From positions 1 through 24,621 of the forward strand of contig NZ_CALNAT010000027.1 of assembly GCF_937873925.1 (NCBI RefSeq): a stretch of DNA of 24,621 bases. The letters are read 5' to 3'. The first letter of the stretch is position 1; every line of letters begins with the position of its first letter. Source of the stretch: an uncultured Proteiniphilum sp. GTDB taxonomy: Bacteria > Bacteroidota > Bacteroidia > Bacteroidales > Dysgonomonadaceae. Positions 14,860-22,402 of this stretch are shown piece after piece. A program made the position numbers and the translations under genes. Under the pieces are notes generated by a model. It was not told where the DNA came from. It saw only the letters and a list, made by a program, of their open reading frames with translations, and ran no database searches.

Positions 14860-14890
14860 AAAAACCCACCGGAATAATCTGGCAGGTTTC
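14860..14890 (-). terminator. Hairpin after tatA, terminator or attenuator
   Basis: On the minus strand AAACCTGCC pairs with GGTGGGTTT using two G-U pairs, and a TTTTTC run follows. It starts about 14 bp after the tatA stop and precedes tatC by about 100 bp. The stem is imperfect. Confidence 0.5.
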
Positions 14891-14903
14891 TTCCGTTACT
14901 TTG

Positions 14904-15107
14904 CTAAGTGTTAGGCGTTGAATTTTTTTCTGTCGGATTGGTTTTGATATCCTCTTCAATATCATTCAATCCTTTCTTGAAACTGTTGATGCCTTTGCCG
15001 AGACCTTTCATGAATTCGGGTATTTTTTTTCCTCCGAAAAGAATCAGGATAACCAGAACTATGATAGGTATTTCCCACCCGTTTAAGTTGATAAGTAGTG
15101 GATTCAT
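14904..15107 (-). CDS. tatA: Sec-independent translocase subunit TatA
   Basis: A 67-aa single-pass membrane protein that multimerises to form the Tat export pathway. After MNPLLINLNGWE comes the membrane segment IPIIVLVILILFGG. The conserved FGGKKIPEF hinge and an amphipathic helix (MKGLGKGINSFKKGLNDIEE) follow, then a polar tail. I used ATG 15107 because the longer frame (to 15158) adds 17 residues with no TatA character. A TATATTTG -7 element lies 49 bp upstream, further supporting the short start. TatE/TatB roles may be covered by this one protein. Confidence 0.92.
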   Translation of the reverse strand: MNPLLINLNGWEIPIIVLVILILFGGKKIPEFMKGLGKGINSFKKGLNDIEEDIKTNPTEKNSTPNT

Positions 15108-15155
15108 AAGTGCGATATATTTAATTTGTTTATACTTTCCGATTGCTATAAGATG

Positions 15156-15163
15156 CAAATATA
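15156..15163 (-). promoter_or_regulatory. -7 element for tatA
   Basis: The minus strand reads TATATTTG, matching TAnnTTTG exactly, followed by CATC near the expected start of transcription (~15150). No clear -33 TTTG is seen at 19-nt spacing. Confidence 0.5.
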
Positions 15164-15230
15164 GAACTTATTTATGGATATTAGAGAGAATATTATAATA
15201 AAGTTTTCAAAAAAATGTGCCGGCTTGATT

Positions 15231-16265
15231 TTACTGATGCCTCAGAATGACAGCCAGATCCATATGAATGGGCAGATGGTCGCTGAATCCGCCTATATAG
15301 CGGGGGCCCATATTTGTCCTGTAGGTTTTTTTCCCATAATACTTTTCATCATCTTCCAGCAGAAAATCTGCCCTGAAGATATGTGCTTCATTGTTTTTTA
15401 CGTGTATACTATTCTCTTTCATTAATAGGTTTCCGCTTACGATAAACTGATCGAGTACCTCCCATTTTCCCTGGTACTTATAAGAGCCGAACCCGGGGTC
15501 TTTTGTCCGGTGGTGAAAGAGATTGTACAACTTGTCCCTTTGAAGAGGCGGCTGTATGCTCCCTGCCTCCAGTATTTGGGAAAGACTCTTGTCGCCGGGG
15601 TGATCGTTAAAATCACCCATGATAACGATATGGGCGTTCTCCCGGAGGGCAAACAGGCTGTCGGCTTTGTTTTTCAGAAGAGCGGCTGTTTCCAGGCGCG
15701 CAGGTTCCGTCTCCCGCTGTCCCCCGCTACGGGAAGGAAAGTGGCAGACAAACAGGTCGAGGGTGTCCCCGTTGAGAACTTCTCCCGCGACATGAAGAAT
15801 GTTGCGCGTCGGCCCGATATTCTTCCGGCTGAATCTTATCTCGTATTCAGTGATGTGCAACGGCCTGAATTGATGGCGCTGGTAGAGCAACGCCACATCA
15901 ATTCCTCTCTCGTCGGGCGAGTCGGTGGTAATATATGCGTAATCCTGCGCCCGTAAAGGGGACCGTTTGGTGAGATCAAAAAGGACTGAGTCGTTCTCTA
16001 TCTCGCACAGCCCGACCAATGCCGGGGACTGCATGCCGCCCACGGCCGTGACCACACGGGTAATGTTGCGCAGTTTTTCCCGATATTTCCACGATGTCCA
16101 CTTCATAAAACCATCCGGCAGAAAGTCGTCGTCGTCTTTCAGCGGATCATCATGGATGTCGAACAGATTCTCGACATTGTAGAACATAATGCGGAAATTG
16201 TTCTGAGAAACGACTTCCACAGAGTGAACAATCAAGAAAGAGCCGAGTAGGATGATAAGGCGCAT
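15231..16265 (-). CDS. Secreted endonuclease/exonuclease/phosphatase family protein
   Basis: A 344-aa EEP-fold metal-dependent phosphoesterase. An N-terminal signal (RLIILLGSFLIVHSVEVVS, then QNN) suggests export to the periplasm or surface. Catalytic motifs are MFYNVENLFD (metal-binding Asn/Glu), VGLCEIEND, IVMGDFNDHPGD (catalytic Asp/Asn) and FSDHLPIHMD (catalytic His). Family members cut DNA, RNA or phospholipids; the substrate here cannot be told. It begins 3 bp after the pepD stop on the same strand, so the two form an operon. Confidence 0.88.
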   Translation of the reverse strand: MRLIILLGSFLIVHSVEVVSQNNFRIMFYNVENLFDIHDDPLKDDDDFLPDGFMKWTSWKYREKLRNITRVVTAVGGMQSPALVGLCEIENDSVLFDLTKRSPLRAQDYAYITTDSPDERGIDVALLYQRHQFRPLHITEYEIRFSRKNIGPTRNILHVAGEVLNGDTLDLFVCHFPSRSGGQRETEPARLETAALLKNKADSLFALRENAHIVIMGDFNDHPGDKSLSQILEAGSIQPPLQRDKLYNLFHHRTKDPGFGSYKYQGKWEVLDQFIVSGNLLMKENSIHVKNNEAHIFRADFLLEDDEKYYGKKTYRTNMGPRYIGGFSDHLPIHMDLAVILRHQ

Positions 16266-16268
16266 TGT

Positions 16269-17720
16269 TCACATATTTTCCAGGATCTTTATCAGGAAAT
16301 CCCAGAATTTACCCACCGAAGAGATCTTCATTTTTTCGTCGGGTGAATGTACGTCTGTCATATCCGGCCCTATCGAGATCATATCGAGGTGCGGATATTT
16401 CTCAAGGAACAACCCGCACTCAAGGCCTGCATGGATCGCCTTTACTTTGGGGTTCTTGCCGAAGAGTGTTTTGTATTCTTTTTGCGCCAGTTTCAGGATA
16501 TTGGAATCGGGATTGGGTTGCCATCCCGGATACCCGTCATTGTGGGTCACTTTTGTGCCGGCCAGTTCAAATACCGATGATACCATATTCACCACATATT
16601 CTTTTTGGGATTCCACGGAACTGCGTTGGCTGGTGCCGACCTCAATCTGGTGATTATCGACCATTTTCACAGATGCCAGGTTGGTGGAGGTCTCCACCAG
16701 TCCGGGGATATCGTAACTCATGCCGATGACCCCGTGCGGACAGGCATATAGTGCGCTGATCAATTTCTCCGTGATCTTTTTGTTGATCACTTTCGAGGGG
16801 ATCTGTACTGATTCCAGTTGAATGTCGAGGCTGGGGTCGGTATGTTTATATTCCTCCTGTACCTGGGCCAGGAAAGTGTTTAGTTTTACACGGACGTCTT
16901 CCTTGTATTTTTCTTTTACGCCCAATAGCGCGAATGCTTCCCGCGGAATGGCGTTGTGCAGGTTTCCACCGCCGATCTCAGACAGGACCATGCCATATTT
17001 TTTGCGTGTAATGGAGTGCAGAAAGCGGGTGAGTATCTTGTTGGCATTCCCCAGTTTTTTATCGATATCACTGCCCGAATGTCCTCCGCGCAGGCCTTTT
17101 ACCTGTACCCTGAACCAGAAGTATTTCTTGGGTACCTCTTTTTCTTTGTATTTGAAATAGGCTTTTGTGCCCTTTCCGCCGGCACAACCTATATAGATCT
17201 CACCTTCCTCTTCCGTGTCGAGATTGATCAGGATGCTGCCGGTGAGAAAATCTTTTTCGAGAGAGTTGGCTCCCGTAAGGCCGGTCTCTTCATCCACGGT
17301 GAAAAGCGCTTCAATCTTACCGTGCGAAATATCATCCGCTGCCAGCAGGGCTAACTGGGCAGCTACCCCTATACCGTTATCTGCTCCCAGCGTAGTGCCG
17401 TTGGCCTTTATCCAGTCACCGTCGATAATTGTTTCGATGGGATCATTGTCGAAATCATGCGTCACATCCGAATTTTTCTCGCAAACCATATCCACGTGCG
17501 ATTGCAGGATCACAGTCGGAACATCTTCTTTGCCGGGAGTGGCGGGTTTGGTTATCAGGAGATTGCCCGCCTTGTCCTGTTTAGCTTCCAGATTATGCTG
17601 ACGGGCAAAATCAAGCAGGTAGGCAAGAATTCTTTCCTCTTTTTTGGATGGTCTCGGGATCTGTGTGATCTGGTAAAAATAGTTCCAGATGGCGGAAGGT
17701 TGTAAATCTGTTATCATCAT
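16269..17720 (-). CDS. pepD: Cytosolic aminoacyl-histidine dipeptidase (M20C)
   Basis: A 483-aa zinc dipeptidase of the PepD type, which cleaves Xaa-His and other dipeptides to supply amino acids. Metal-binding and catalytic residues are visible: H75 and D77 in SHVDMVCE, D114 in GADNGIG, E144-E145 in DEETGLTG, and the C-terminal His in DVHSPDE. Sequence between about 195 and 385 forms the lid/dimerisation domain. No signal peptide, so cytosolic. The start could be either Met of the initial MM. The EEP-fold gene follows at once. No confident promoter was found in the 143-bp gap to the divergent small membrane gene. Confidence 0.93.
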   Translation of the reverse strand: MMITDLQPSAIWNYFYQITQIPRPSKKEERILAYLLDFARQHNLEAKQDKAGNLLITKPATPGKEDVPTVILQSHVDMVCEKNSDVTHDFDNDPIETIIDGDWIKANGTTLGADNGIGVAAQLALLAADDISHGKIEALFTVDEETGLTGANSLEKDFLTGSILINLDTEEEGEIYIGCAGGKGTKAYFKYKEKEVPKKYFWFRVQVKGLRGGHSGSDIDKKLGNANKILTRFLHSITRKKYGMVLSEIGGGNLHNAIPREAFALLGVKEKYKEDVRVKLNTFLAQVQEEYKHTDPSLDIQLESVQIPSKVINKKITEKLISALYACPHGVIGMSYDIPGLVETSTNLASVKMVDNHQIEVGTSQRSSVESQKEYVVNMVSSVFELAGTKVTHNDGYPGWQPNPDSNILKLAQKEYKTLFGKNPKVKAIHAGLECGLFLEKYPHLDMISIGPDMTDVHSPDEKMKISSVGKFWDFLIKILENM

Positions 17721-17833
17721 ATCATTTATTTTTGAGGCGTATAGAGAAAGTAAAAATACAAGAAAAATGGTACATGGACAAAAAAATTAGCATCTTTAAT
17801 TTGAAAAAATGTGATTTAATTGGCTAATTAGAG

Positions 17834-17841
17834 TATCTTTG
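17834..17841 (+). promoter_or_regulatory. -7 element for the small membrane protein/OmpH operon
   Basis: TATCTTTG fits TAnnTTTG and is followed by GCGGCA. It lies 22 bp before the ATG at 17864, so the leader would be short. The -33 region is AT-rich without a clear TTTG. Confidence 0.5.
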
Positions 17842-17863
17842 CGGCATTAAAGGCATCATTATT

Positions 17864-18079
17864 ATGATAAAAATACTCGTTATAGGCTCCATTATCCTGT
17901 TCATCGCTATTTTATTGATGGGGATGCGTGTTTTTTTTACCAGGAAAGGAGAGTTTCCCAGCCTCCATATCGGTGATAGTAAGCCGTTACAGGAGAGAGG
18001 GATCCATTGCGCCACATCTCAGGATTCGGAGATGAGCAGAAGAGAAAGTCCGATAGAGAAAATGTTGAAATCAGAATAA
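17864..18079 (+). CDS. Conserved small single-pass membrane protein
   Basis: A 71-aa protein. Residues 3-21 form one hydrophobic segment (ILVIGSIILFIAILLMGMR). A soluble tail follows with GEFPSLHIGDSKPL and QERGIHCATSQDSE, including one Cys. I recall similar short membrane proteins with an EFP...G...GI.C pattern in other Bacteroidota, and the layout superficially recalls NqrM-type maturation proteins, but I cannot assign a function. A good -7 element precedes it and the OmpH-like gene starts 17 bp after its stop, so the two are co-transcribed. Position and membrane anchor suggest an envelope role (inference). Confidence 0.75.
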   Translation: MIKILVIGSIILFIAILLMGMRVFFTRKGEFPSLHIGDSKPLQERGIHCATSQDSEMSRRESPIEKMLKSE

Positions 18080-18096
18080 ATTTAAATCTCTCAAAA

Positions 18097-18732
18097 ATGA
18101 AGAATTCTACTCTTTACATCGCCAGCGGTGTGTTGGCGGTCGCAATCATTATTCTTTACATCTTACACTTTACTTCCAAACCATCCGTTAACGGAACCAA
18201 CGGAAAGAATCTTTCTGCTTTGCTGAACGACTCTTCCATTACATTGCCCGTTGCGTATGTTAACGTGGATTCGCTTTTGATGAATTACAATTTCGCCAAG
18301 GATCTCAACGAATCGCTGTTGAGAAAAGAAGAGAGTACCCGTGCGACATTGAATCAAAGGCAAGGGCAGATTAATTCCGCAGCTGCTGATTTTGAACGTA
18401 AATTGCGTAACAATGCTTTCTTGAGCCAGGAAAGGGCACAACAAGAGCAGGAGCGGATCTTGCAAATGAATCAGGAATACCAGCAACTGGCCGAACGGTT
18501 GACACAGGAATTCATGTTGGAACAGGAAAAATTGAATATGCAGATGGAAGATACCATCAAAGCAAAAATGAAGGAGTTCAATCTGGACAAAAGATACGAG
18601 ATTATCTTCAATAACAGAACGACAAGTACTATTCTGTTCGCTGAGAAAAAATATGATATTACCAAGGAGGTGATTGAGTTTCTGAACAGCAAGTACGGTC
18701 CTGTCACGGCTGCTCCTGCTTCAGGGAAGTAA
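18097..18732 (+). CDS. OmpH/Skp-like envelope protein with N-terminal anchor
   Basis: A 211-aa OmpH-family protein. Skp/OmpH proteins are periplasmic chaperones for outer-membrane proteins, forming a trimer with coiled-coil arms. Residues 4-24 are a hydrophobic segment (TLYIASGVLAVAIIILYILHF) with no clear cleavage site, so it is probably a membrane anchor. The Skp core begins VAYVNVDSLLMNYNFAKDL. A long coiled coil (about 70-155, Glu/Gln/Arg-rich) and the closing strand region TSTILFAEKKYDITKEVIEFLN follow. I used ATG 18097 and not an upstream in-frame start, because that would run through the end of the previous gene. A terminator follows. Confidence 0.88.
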   Translation: MKNSTLYIASGVLAVAIIILYILHFTSKPSVNGTNGKNLSALLNDSSITLPVAYVNVDSLLMNYNFAKDLNESLLRKEESTRATLNQRQGQINSAAADFERKLRNNAFLSQERAQQEQERILQMNQEYQQLAERLTQEFMLEQEKLNMQMEDTIKAKMKEFNLDKRYEIIFNNRTTSTILFAEKKYDITKEVIEFLNSKYGPVTAAPASGK

Positions 18733-18766
18733 TCAATCTTTTTACCGTCTTTAGGGAGGAAATTGA

Positions 18767-18799
18767 GGGTATATCACCATGTGATGCTACCCTTTTTTT
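18767..18799 (+). terminator. Rho-independent terminator after the OmpH-like gene
   Basis: GGGTA pairs with TACCC, a small internal bulge follows, then ATCAC pairs with GTGAT around a CAT loop. Seven T residues come next. It ends the small-membrane-protein/OmpH operon. Confidence 0.88.
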
Positions 18800-18892
18800 C
18801 TTTTATTCCCGTTTGATGACGAACTGAAATGTTCGATCCTCAGGGATTTTTAGTTTAAAAATCTTTATTCACTGTTCTGAATAGATTGACCG

Positions 18893-20068
18893 ATGAAGCA
18901 TTGGAAGGCATATATCGAAAGACAGAGACCGGAATATCTGCATGTCACAATTCCCCCGGAAACGGCGGCAGATATTGTTGTGGTGATTCCCTGCTATAAT
19001 GAACCCGCTCTTTTCGACACATTGCATAATCTCCGTGCATCTGATAGTCCGAAAGCAAACGTGTTGACGGTAATCGTGTTCAATTCAAGCGTACTTAGCA
19101 ATGAAAACGCTGTAAGGCAGAATAAGATATCCTATGAGCAGGCCGTATTGTTCGCCGACCGTTACAATAAACCTGGTTTTGGGTTCTTTTCACTATTATT
19201 TGAAGATTTGCCGAGGAAACATGCCGGCGTGGGGCTGGCACGAAGAATAGGAATGGACCTGGCTGTGGAGCATTTTCTTCGTAACGGGAAGCCCCGGGGA
19301 GTGATTATTTCGCTGGATGCCGATTGCACGGTATCGGCTAATTTTTTTACCACCATATGGGAGGCCTTCTCGCATGATAAGTCCCTGAACACCACTATTC
19401 ATGATTTCCGTCATCGGCTGGAGAAGGATGGCCCGGTACCCGAGAGTGCGGCGAGACAATACGAGGCCTATATCCGTTATTTTCGTACAATGCTGGAATA
19501 TACGGGATTTCCCTGCTATTATCATACGGTGGGTTCTGCTTTCGCTGTCTCGGCGGAAGCTTATGTGCGTGTGGGGGGTATGGGACGCCAGCAGGGAGGG
19601 GAAGATTTCTATTTCCTGCAAAAAATATTTGCACTTGGAAATATTCGTGAGTTGAAAGATACCCGGGTCTTCCCGATGGCACGTCTTTCAGATCGGGTTC
19701 CGTTCGGTACGGGACCTTCATTACAAAAGATAAAAGATGAACCCGAAGGCAACATAAGGGCTTATTCTGAGAAGTCGTTCCATATATTGAAAGAGTTTTT
19801 CGACATGAAAGATGTTTTTTTCGGGAAAGATCCGCAATCGGCCGAAGCAATGACAAAAGCATTGCATCCGTCGTTGCAACAATTCCTGAAAGAGATTGAT
19901 TTCCCCGGACTGGTCAGGGATTGTAATGAAAACAGCGCCTCACCGGCCACATTCCGGAAACGATTCTTTCATCATTTCAATGCTTTCAGGATCATCAAGT
20001 ATCTTAACCGGGTGCATCCCGATCCTTTCCCGTATGAAAGTTTTGCTTCATTGGTTGACAAATACTAG
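18893..20068 (+). CDS. GT-A fold (family 2-like) glycosyltransferase
   Basis: A 391-aa cytosolic glycosyltransferase. The nucleotide-sugar-binding core starts at about residue 27 with DIVVVIPCYNEPALFDTL. The metal-binding DxD-type motif appears as ISLDADCTVSANFF near 140. An acceptor-side segment GGMGRQQGGEDFYFLQKI near 225-240 contains the ED general-base position of GT2 enzymes. The C-terminal ~120 residues are helical and unassigned. No membrane segment. It stands between two unrelated operons with no other glycan genes nearby, so the acceptor cannot be guessed. No promoter was recognised; a small hairpin (GATTTTT/AAAAATC, 18845-18863) lies upstream. Confidence 0.85.
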   Translation: MKHWKAYIERQRPEYLHVTIPPETAADIVVVIPCYNEPALFDTLHNLRASDSPKANVLTVIVFNSSVLSNENAVRQNKISYEQAVLFADRYNKPGFGFFSLLFEDLPRKHAGVGLARRIGMDLAVEHFLRNGKPRGVIISLDADCTVSANFFTTIWEAFSHDKSLNTTIHDFRHRLEKDGPVPESAARQYEAYIRYFRTMLEYTGFPCYYHTVGSAFAVSAEAYVRVGGMGRQQGGEDFYFLQKIFALGNIRELKDTRVFPMARLSDRVPFGTGPSLQKIKDEPEGNIRAYSEKSFHILKEFFDMKDVFFGKDPQSAEAMTKALHPSLQQFLKEIDFPGLVRDCNENSASPATFRKRFFHHFNAFRIIKYLNRVHPDPFPYESFASLVDKY

Positions 20069-20075
20069 ATGTCGT

Positions 20076-20106
20076 TTTGCGGTTTGACTGGTATTTTGTA
20101 ATTTTG
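20076..20106 (+). promoter_or_regulatory. Promoter for marC (Bacteroidota -33/-7 type)
   Basis: TTTG at 20076-20079, a 19-nt spacer and TAATTTTG at 20099-20106 give a complete match to the Bacteroidota consensus. The expected start of transcription is near 20112, about 40 nt before the marC ATG. Confidence 0.75.
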
Positions 20107-20153
20107 TGTTCAAAATGTAAGAATATTCTTTCATAATTCTAAAATGGAGTGTT

Positions 20154-20762
20154 ATGCCGGTTCTTAACGGAGTTGAAATCATCAGCGCTTTTCTGGTCTT
20201 GTTCGCGATCATCGATGTGACGGGATCGGTACCTATTTTTCTGAATCTGAGAAGTCAGAACAGAACGATCCATCCGGAGAAGGCGGCTTCCTATTCGCTC
20301 ATAATATTAGTAGGTTTTTTATTTATCGGAGAGTGGATATTGAAACTCTTCCAACTCGATGTCTCTGCTTTTGCCGTTGCCGGGGCTGTTGTACTCCTGA
20401 TCCTATCCATAGAGATGATTTTCGGTGTGGAAATATTCAAAAACGACAATACCGCTGCGGATAACTCATCCACACTGTTCCCGGTAGTATTTCCGCTGAT
20501 CGCCGGGCCCGGGAGTTTCACCACCCTGCTTTCCATGCGCGCGGAATTTCATATAGTGAACATCATTATCGCTGTGGTGCTGAATCTGGTCATCGTCTAT
20601 CTTGTATTGAGGTATCTCGACATGGTGAAGAAATTATTGGGTGAGAGCGGTGCCTATATCCTCCGTAAATTTTTTGGTGTTATTCTGATGGCGATATCGG
20701 TGAAACTGCTTACTTCCAATCTGGCTACTCTTATTTCCACTGTGAACGGAACGGGTGCATAA
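20154..20762 (+). CDS. MarC family inner-membrane protein
   Basis: A 202-aa integral membrane protein of the MarC/UPF0056 family, with about six hydrophobic segments. The hallmark first segment reads FLVLFAIIDVTGSVPIFL. A second signature, VFPLIAGPGSFTTLL, lies near residues 115-130. The family was once linked to multiple antibiotic resistance, but that was not upheld and its function remains unknown. It has its own strong promoter; eno follows after 187 bp and has a separate -7 element. Confidence 0.92.
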   Translation: MPVLNGVEIISAFLVLFAIIDVTGSVPIFLNLRSQNRTIHPEKAASYSLIILVGFLFIGEWILKLFQLDVSAFAVAGAVVLLILSIEMIFGVEIFKNDNTAADNSSTLFPVVFPLIAGPGSFTTLLSMRAEFHIVNIIIAVVLNLVIVYLVLRYLDMVKKLLGESGAYILRKFFGVILMAISVKLLTSNLATLISTVNGTGA

Positions 20763-20849
20763 AAACTGTCTCTGACTTATATAAGGGCTGTTACCAACAT
20801 TTAACCCAACTTTCTCTCTGCAGGCAACCCCGAATAGCAAAAAAACAAC

Positions 20850-20857
20850 TATATTTG
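20850..20857 (+). promoter_or_regulatory. -7 element for eno
   Basis: TATATTTG is an exact TAnnTTTG match. It would start transcription near 20863 and give a leader of about 87 nt. No clean -33 TTTG is seen. Confidence 0.5.
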
Positions 20858-20949
20858 TGCGGAAATTCGGACAGGTTTGTTTATGGATATCAGGTTCTTT
20901 TTTCATCAATTGGGATTTTCAAATTAATCTATTTATAAAATTCAGCAAC

Positions 20950-22233
20950 ATGAGAATTGTAAGTGTTTTAGGACGGGAAATTTTGGATTCAAGAGGCAAT
21001 CCGACCGTTGAAGTGGATGTGTTGACAGAATCGGGCGCATTTGGACGTGCGGCCGTTCCATCGGGCGCTTCCACAGGAGAGAACGAAGCTTTGGAACTCC
21101 GCGACGGAGATAAAAGCCGTTATCTGGGAAAAGGTGTGTTGAAAGCTGTGGCAAATATCAACGATACGATAGCGCCGGCCCTGTTAGGTATGAATGTGCT
21201 GGAACAGACACAGATCGATGCCAGATTGCTTGAACTGGACGGTACGAAAACAAAATCGAACCTCGGAGCAAATGCACTTTTGGGTGTATCTCTGGCAGTA
21301 GCCAAGGCTGCGGCCAACTATCTCGGCCTGCCGCTCTATCGTTATATTGGCGGTACCAACACCTATGTATTGCCTGTTCCCATGATGAATATCATCAACG
21401 GAGGCTCTCACTCCGACGCTCCTATCGCGTTCCAGGAATTTATGATCCGCCCTGTGGGTGCCAATTCTTTCAAAGAAGGACTACGTATGGGTGCCGAAGT
21501 ATTCCATGCGTTGAAGAAAGTACTTCATGACAAAGGACTGAGTACAGCTGTAGGCGATGAAGGCGGTTTCGCTCCCAATCTTGCCGGAGGTACCGAAGAG
21601 GCCCTCGAATCGATTCTGACTGCTATTAAGAATGCAGGTTACGAGCCGGGAAAAGATGTGATGATCGGACTCGATTGCGCTTCTTCCGAATTCTACAAAG
21701 ACGGCGTATATGACTATGCTAAATTTGAAGGTGTAAACGGAAAAAAACGTTCACGTGAAGAGCAGGCTGCCTATCTGGAAGAACTGATCACGAAATATCC
21801 CATCGATTCAATCGAAGACGGTATGAGTGAAAACGACTGGGAAGGATGGAAGCTGCTGACCGATAAAATCGGCAACCGGTGCCAGTTGGTGGGTGACGAC
21901 CTGTTCGTGACCAATGTTGAATTCCTTGAAAGAGGAATCAAAGAGGGTTGCGGAAACTCTATCCTGATCAAGGTGAACCAGATCGGAACGCTTACCGAAA
22001 CGTTGAATGCCATCGAAATGGCACACAGAAACGGATATACCAGCGTAACTTCACACCGTTCAGGTGAAACCGAAGACGCTACTATTGCTGATATCTCTGT
22101 GGCTACCAATGCCGGACAGATCAAGACCGGTTCTTTGAGCCGTTCGGACCGTATGGCCAAATACAACCAGTTGCTCCGTATTGAAGAAGAACTGGGCGAC
22201 CGCGCCGTTTACGGATACAGGAAGATCAGATAA
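20950..22233 (+). CDS. eno: Enolase (phosphopyruvate hydratase)
   Basis: A 427-aa glycolytic enzyme converting 2-phosphoglycerate to phosphoenolpyruvate, Mg-dependent, also part of degradosome-like complexes in some bacteria. Conserved segments are GREILDSRGNPTVEVD, PSGASTGENEALELRD, AVGDEGGFAPNL, IGLDCASSEF, the metal-binding DSIEDGMSENDW, VGDDLFVTN, and the signature LIKVNQIGTLTET, then SHRSGETED. I used ATG 20950 (MRIVSVLGREILD), the universal start; the frame stays open for 31 codons upstream, but they overlap the likely promoter. Strong codon bias fits a highly expressed gene. A good terminator follows. Confidence 0.98.
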   Translation: MRIVSVLGREILDSRGNPTVEVDVLTESGAFGRAAVPSGASTGENEALELRDGDKSRYLGKGVLKAVANINDTIAPALLGMNVLEQTQIDARLLELDGTKTKSNLGANALLGVSLAVAKAAANYLGLPLYRYIGGTNTYVLPVPMMNIINGGSHSDAPIAFQEFMIRPVGANSFKEGLRMGAEVFHALKKVLHDKGLSTAVGDEGGFAPNLAGGTEEALESILTAIKNAGYEPGKDVMIGLDCASSEFYKDGVYDYAKFEGVNGKKRSREEQAAYLEELITKYPIDSIEDGMSENDWEGWKLLTDKIGNRCQLVGDDLFVTNVEFLERGIKEGCGNSILIKVNQIGTLTETLNAIEMAHRNGYTSVTSHRSGETEDATIADISVATNAGQIKTGSLSRSDRMAKYNQLLRIEEELGDRAVYGYRKIR

Positions 22234-22257
22234 TAATTTTCTTGATACATTCTACCA

Positions 22258-22286
22258 TAAAGGCCATCCTTCGGGGTGGCTTTTTT
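22258..22286 (+). terminator. Rho-independent terminator of eno
   Basis: A 7-bp stem (GCCATCC with GGGTGGC, one G-U pair) around a TTCG tetraloop is followed by six T residues, 29 bp after the eno stop. Confidence 0.93.
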
Positions 22287-22309
22287 ATGTAATTGATCGA
22301 TTCTTTTTA

Positions 22310-22317
22310 TATCTTTG
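22310..22317 (+). promoter_or_regulatory. -7 element for the sulfatase gene
   Basis: TATCTTTG fits TAnnTTTG. The implied leader is about 80 nt. The -33 region is T-rich with no clean TTTG. Confidence 0.45.
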
Positions 22318-22402
22318 TTTCTGACAAGTAAACAAATCAATACAGACATCAATGTAACAGCAAAACAGAGCTTGCCAGGGCTCGACTAAACGGAAATAAA
22401 TT

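Noticed and set aside
18845..18863. GATTTTT/AAAAATC hairpin before the glycosyltransferase gene
   Set aside because: An AT-only stem of seven pairs is too weak to call as a terminator or operator.
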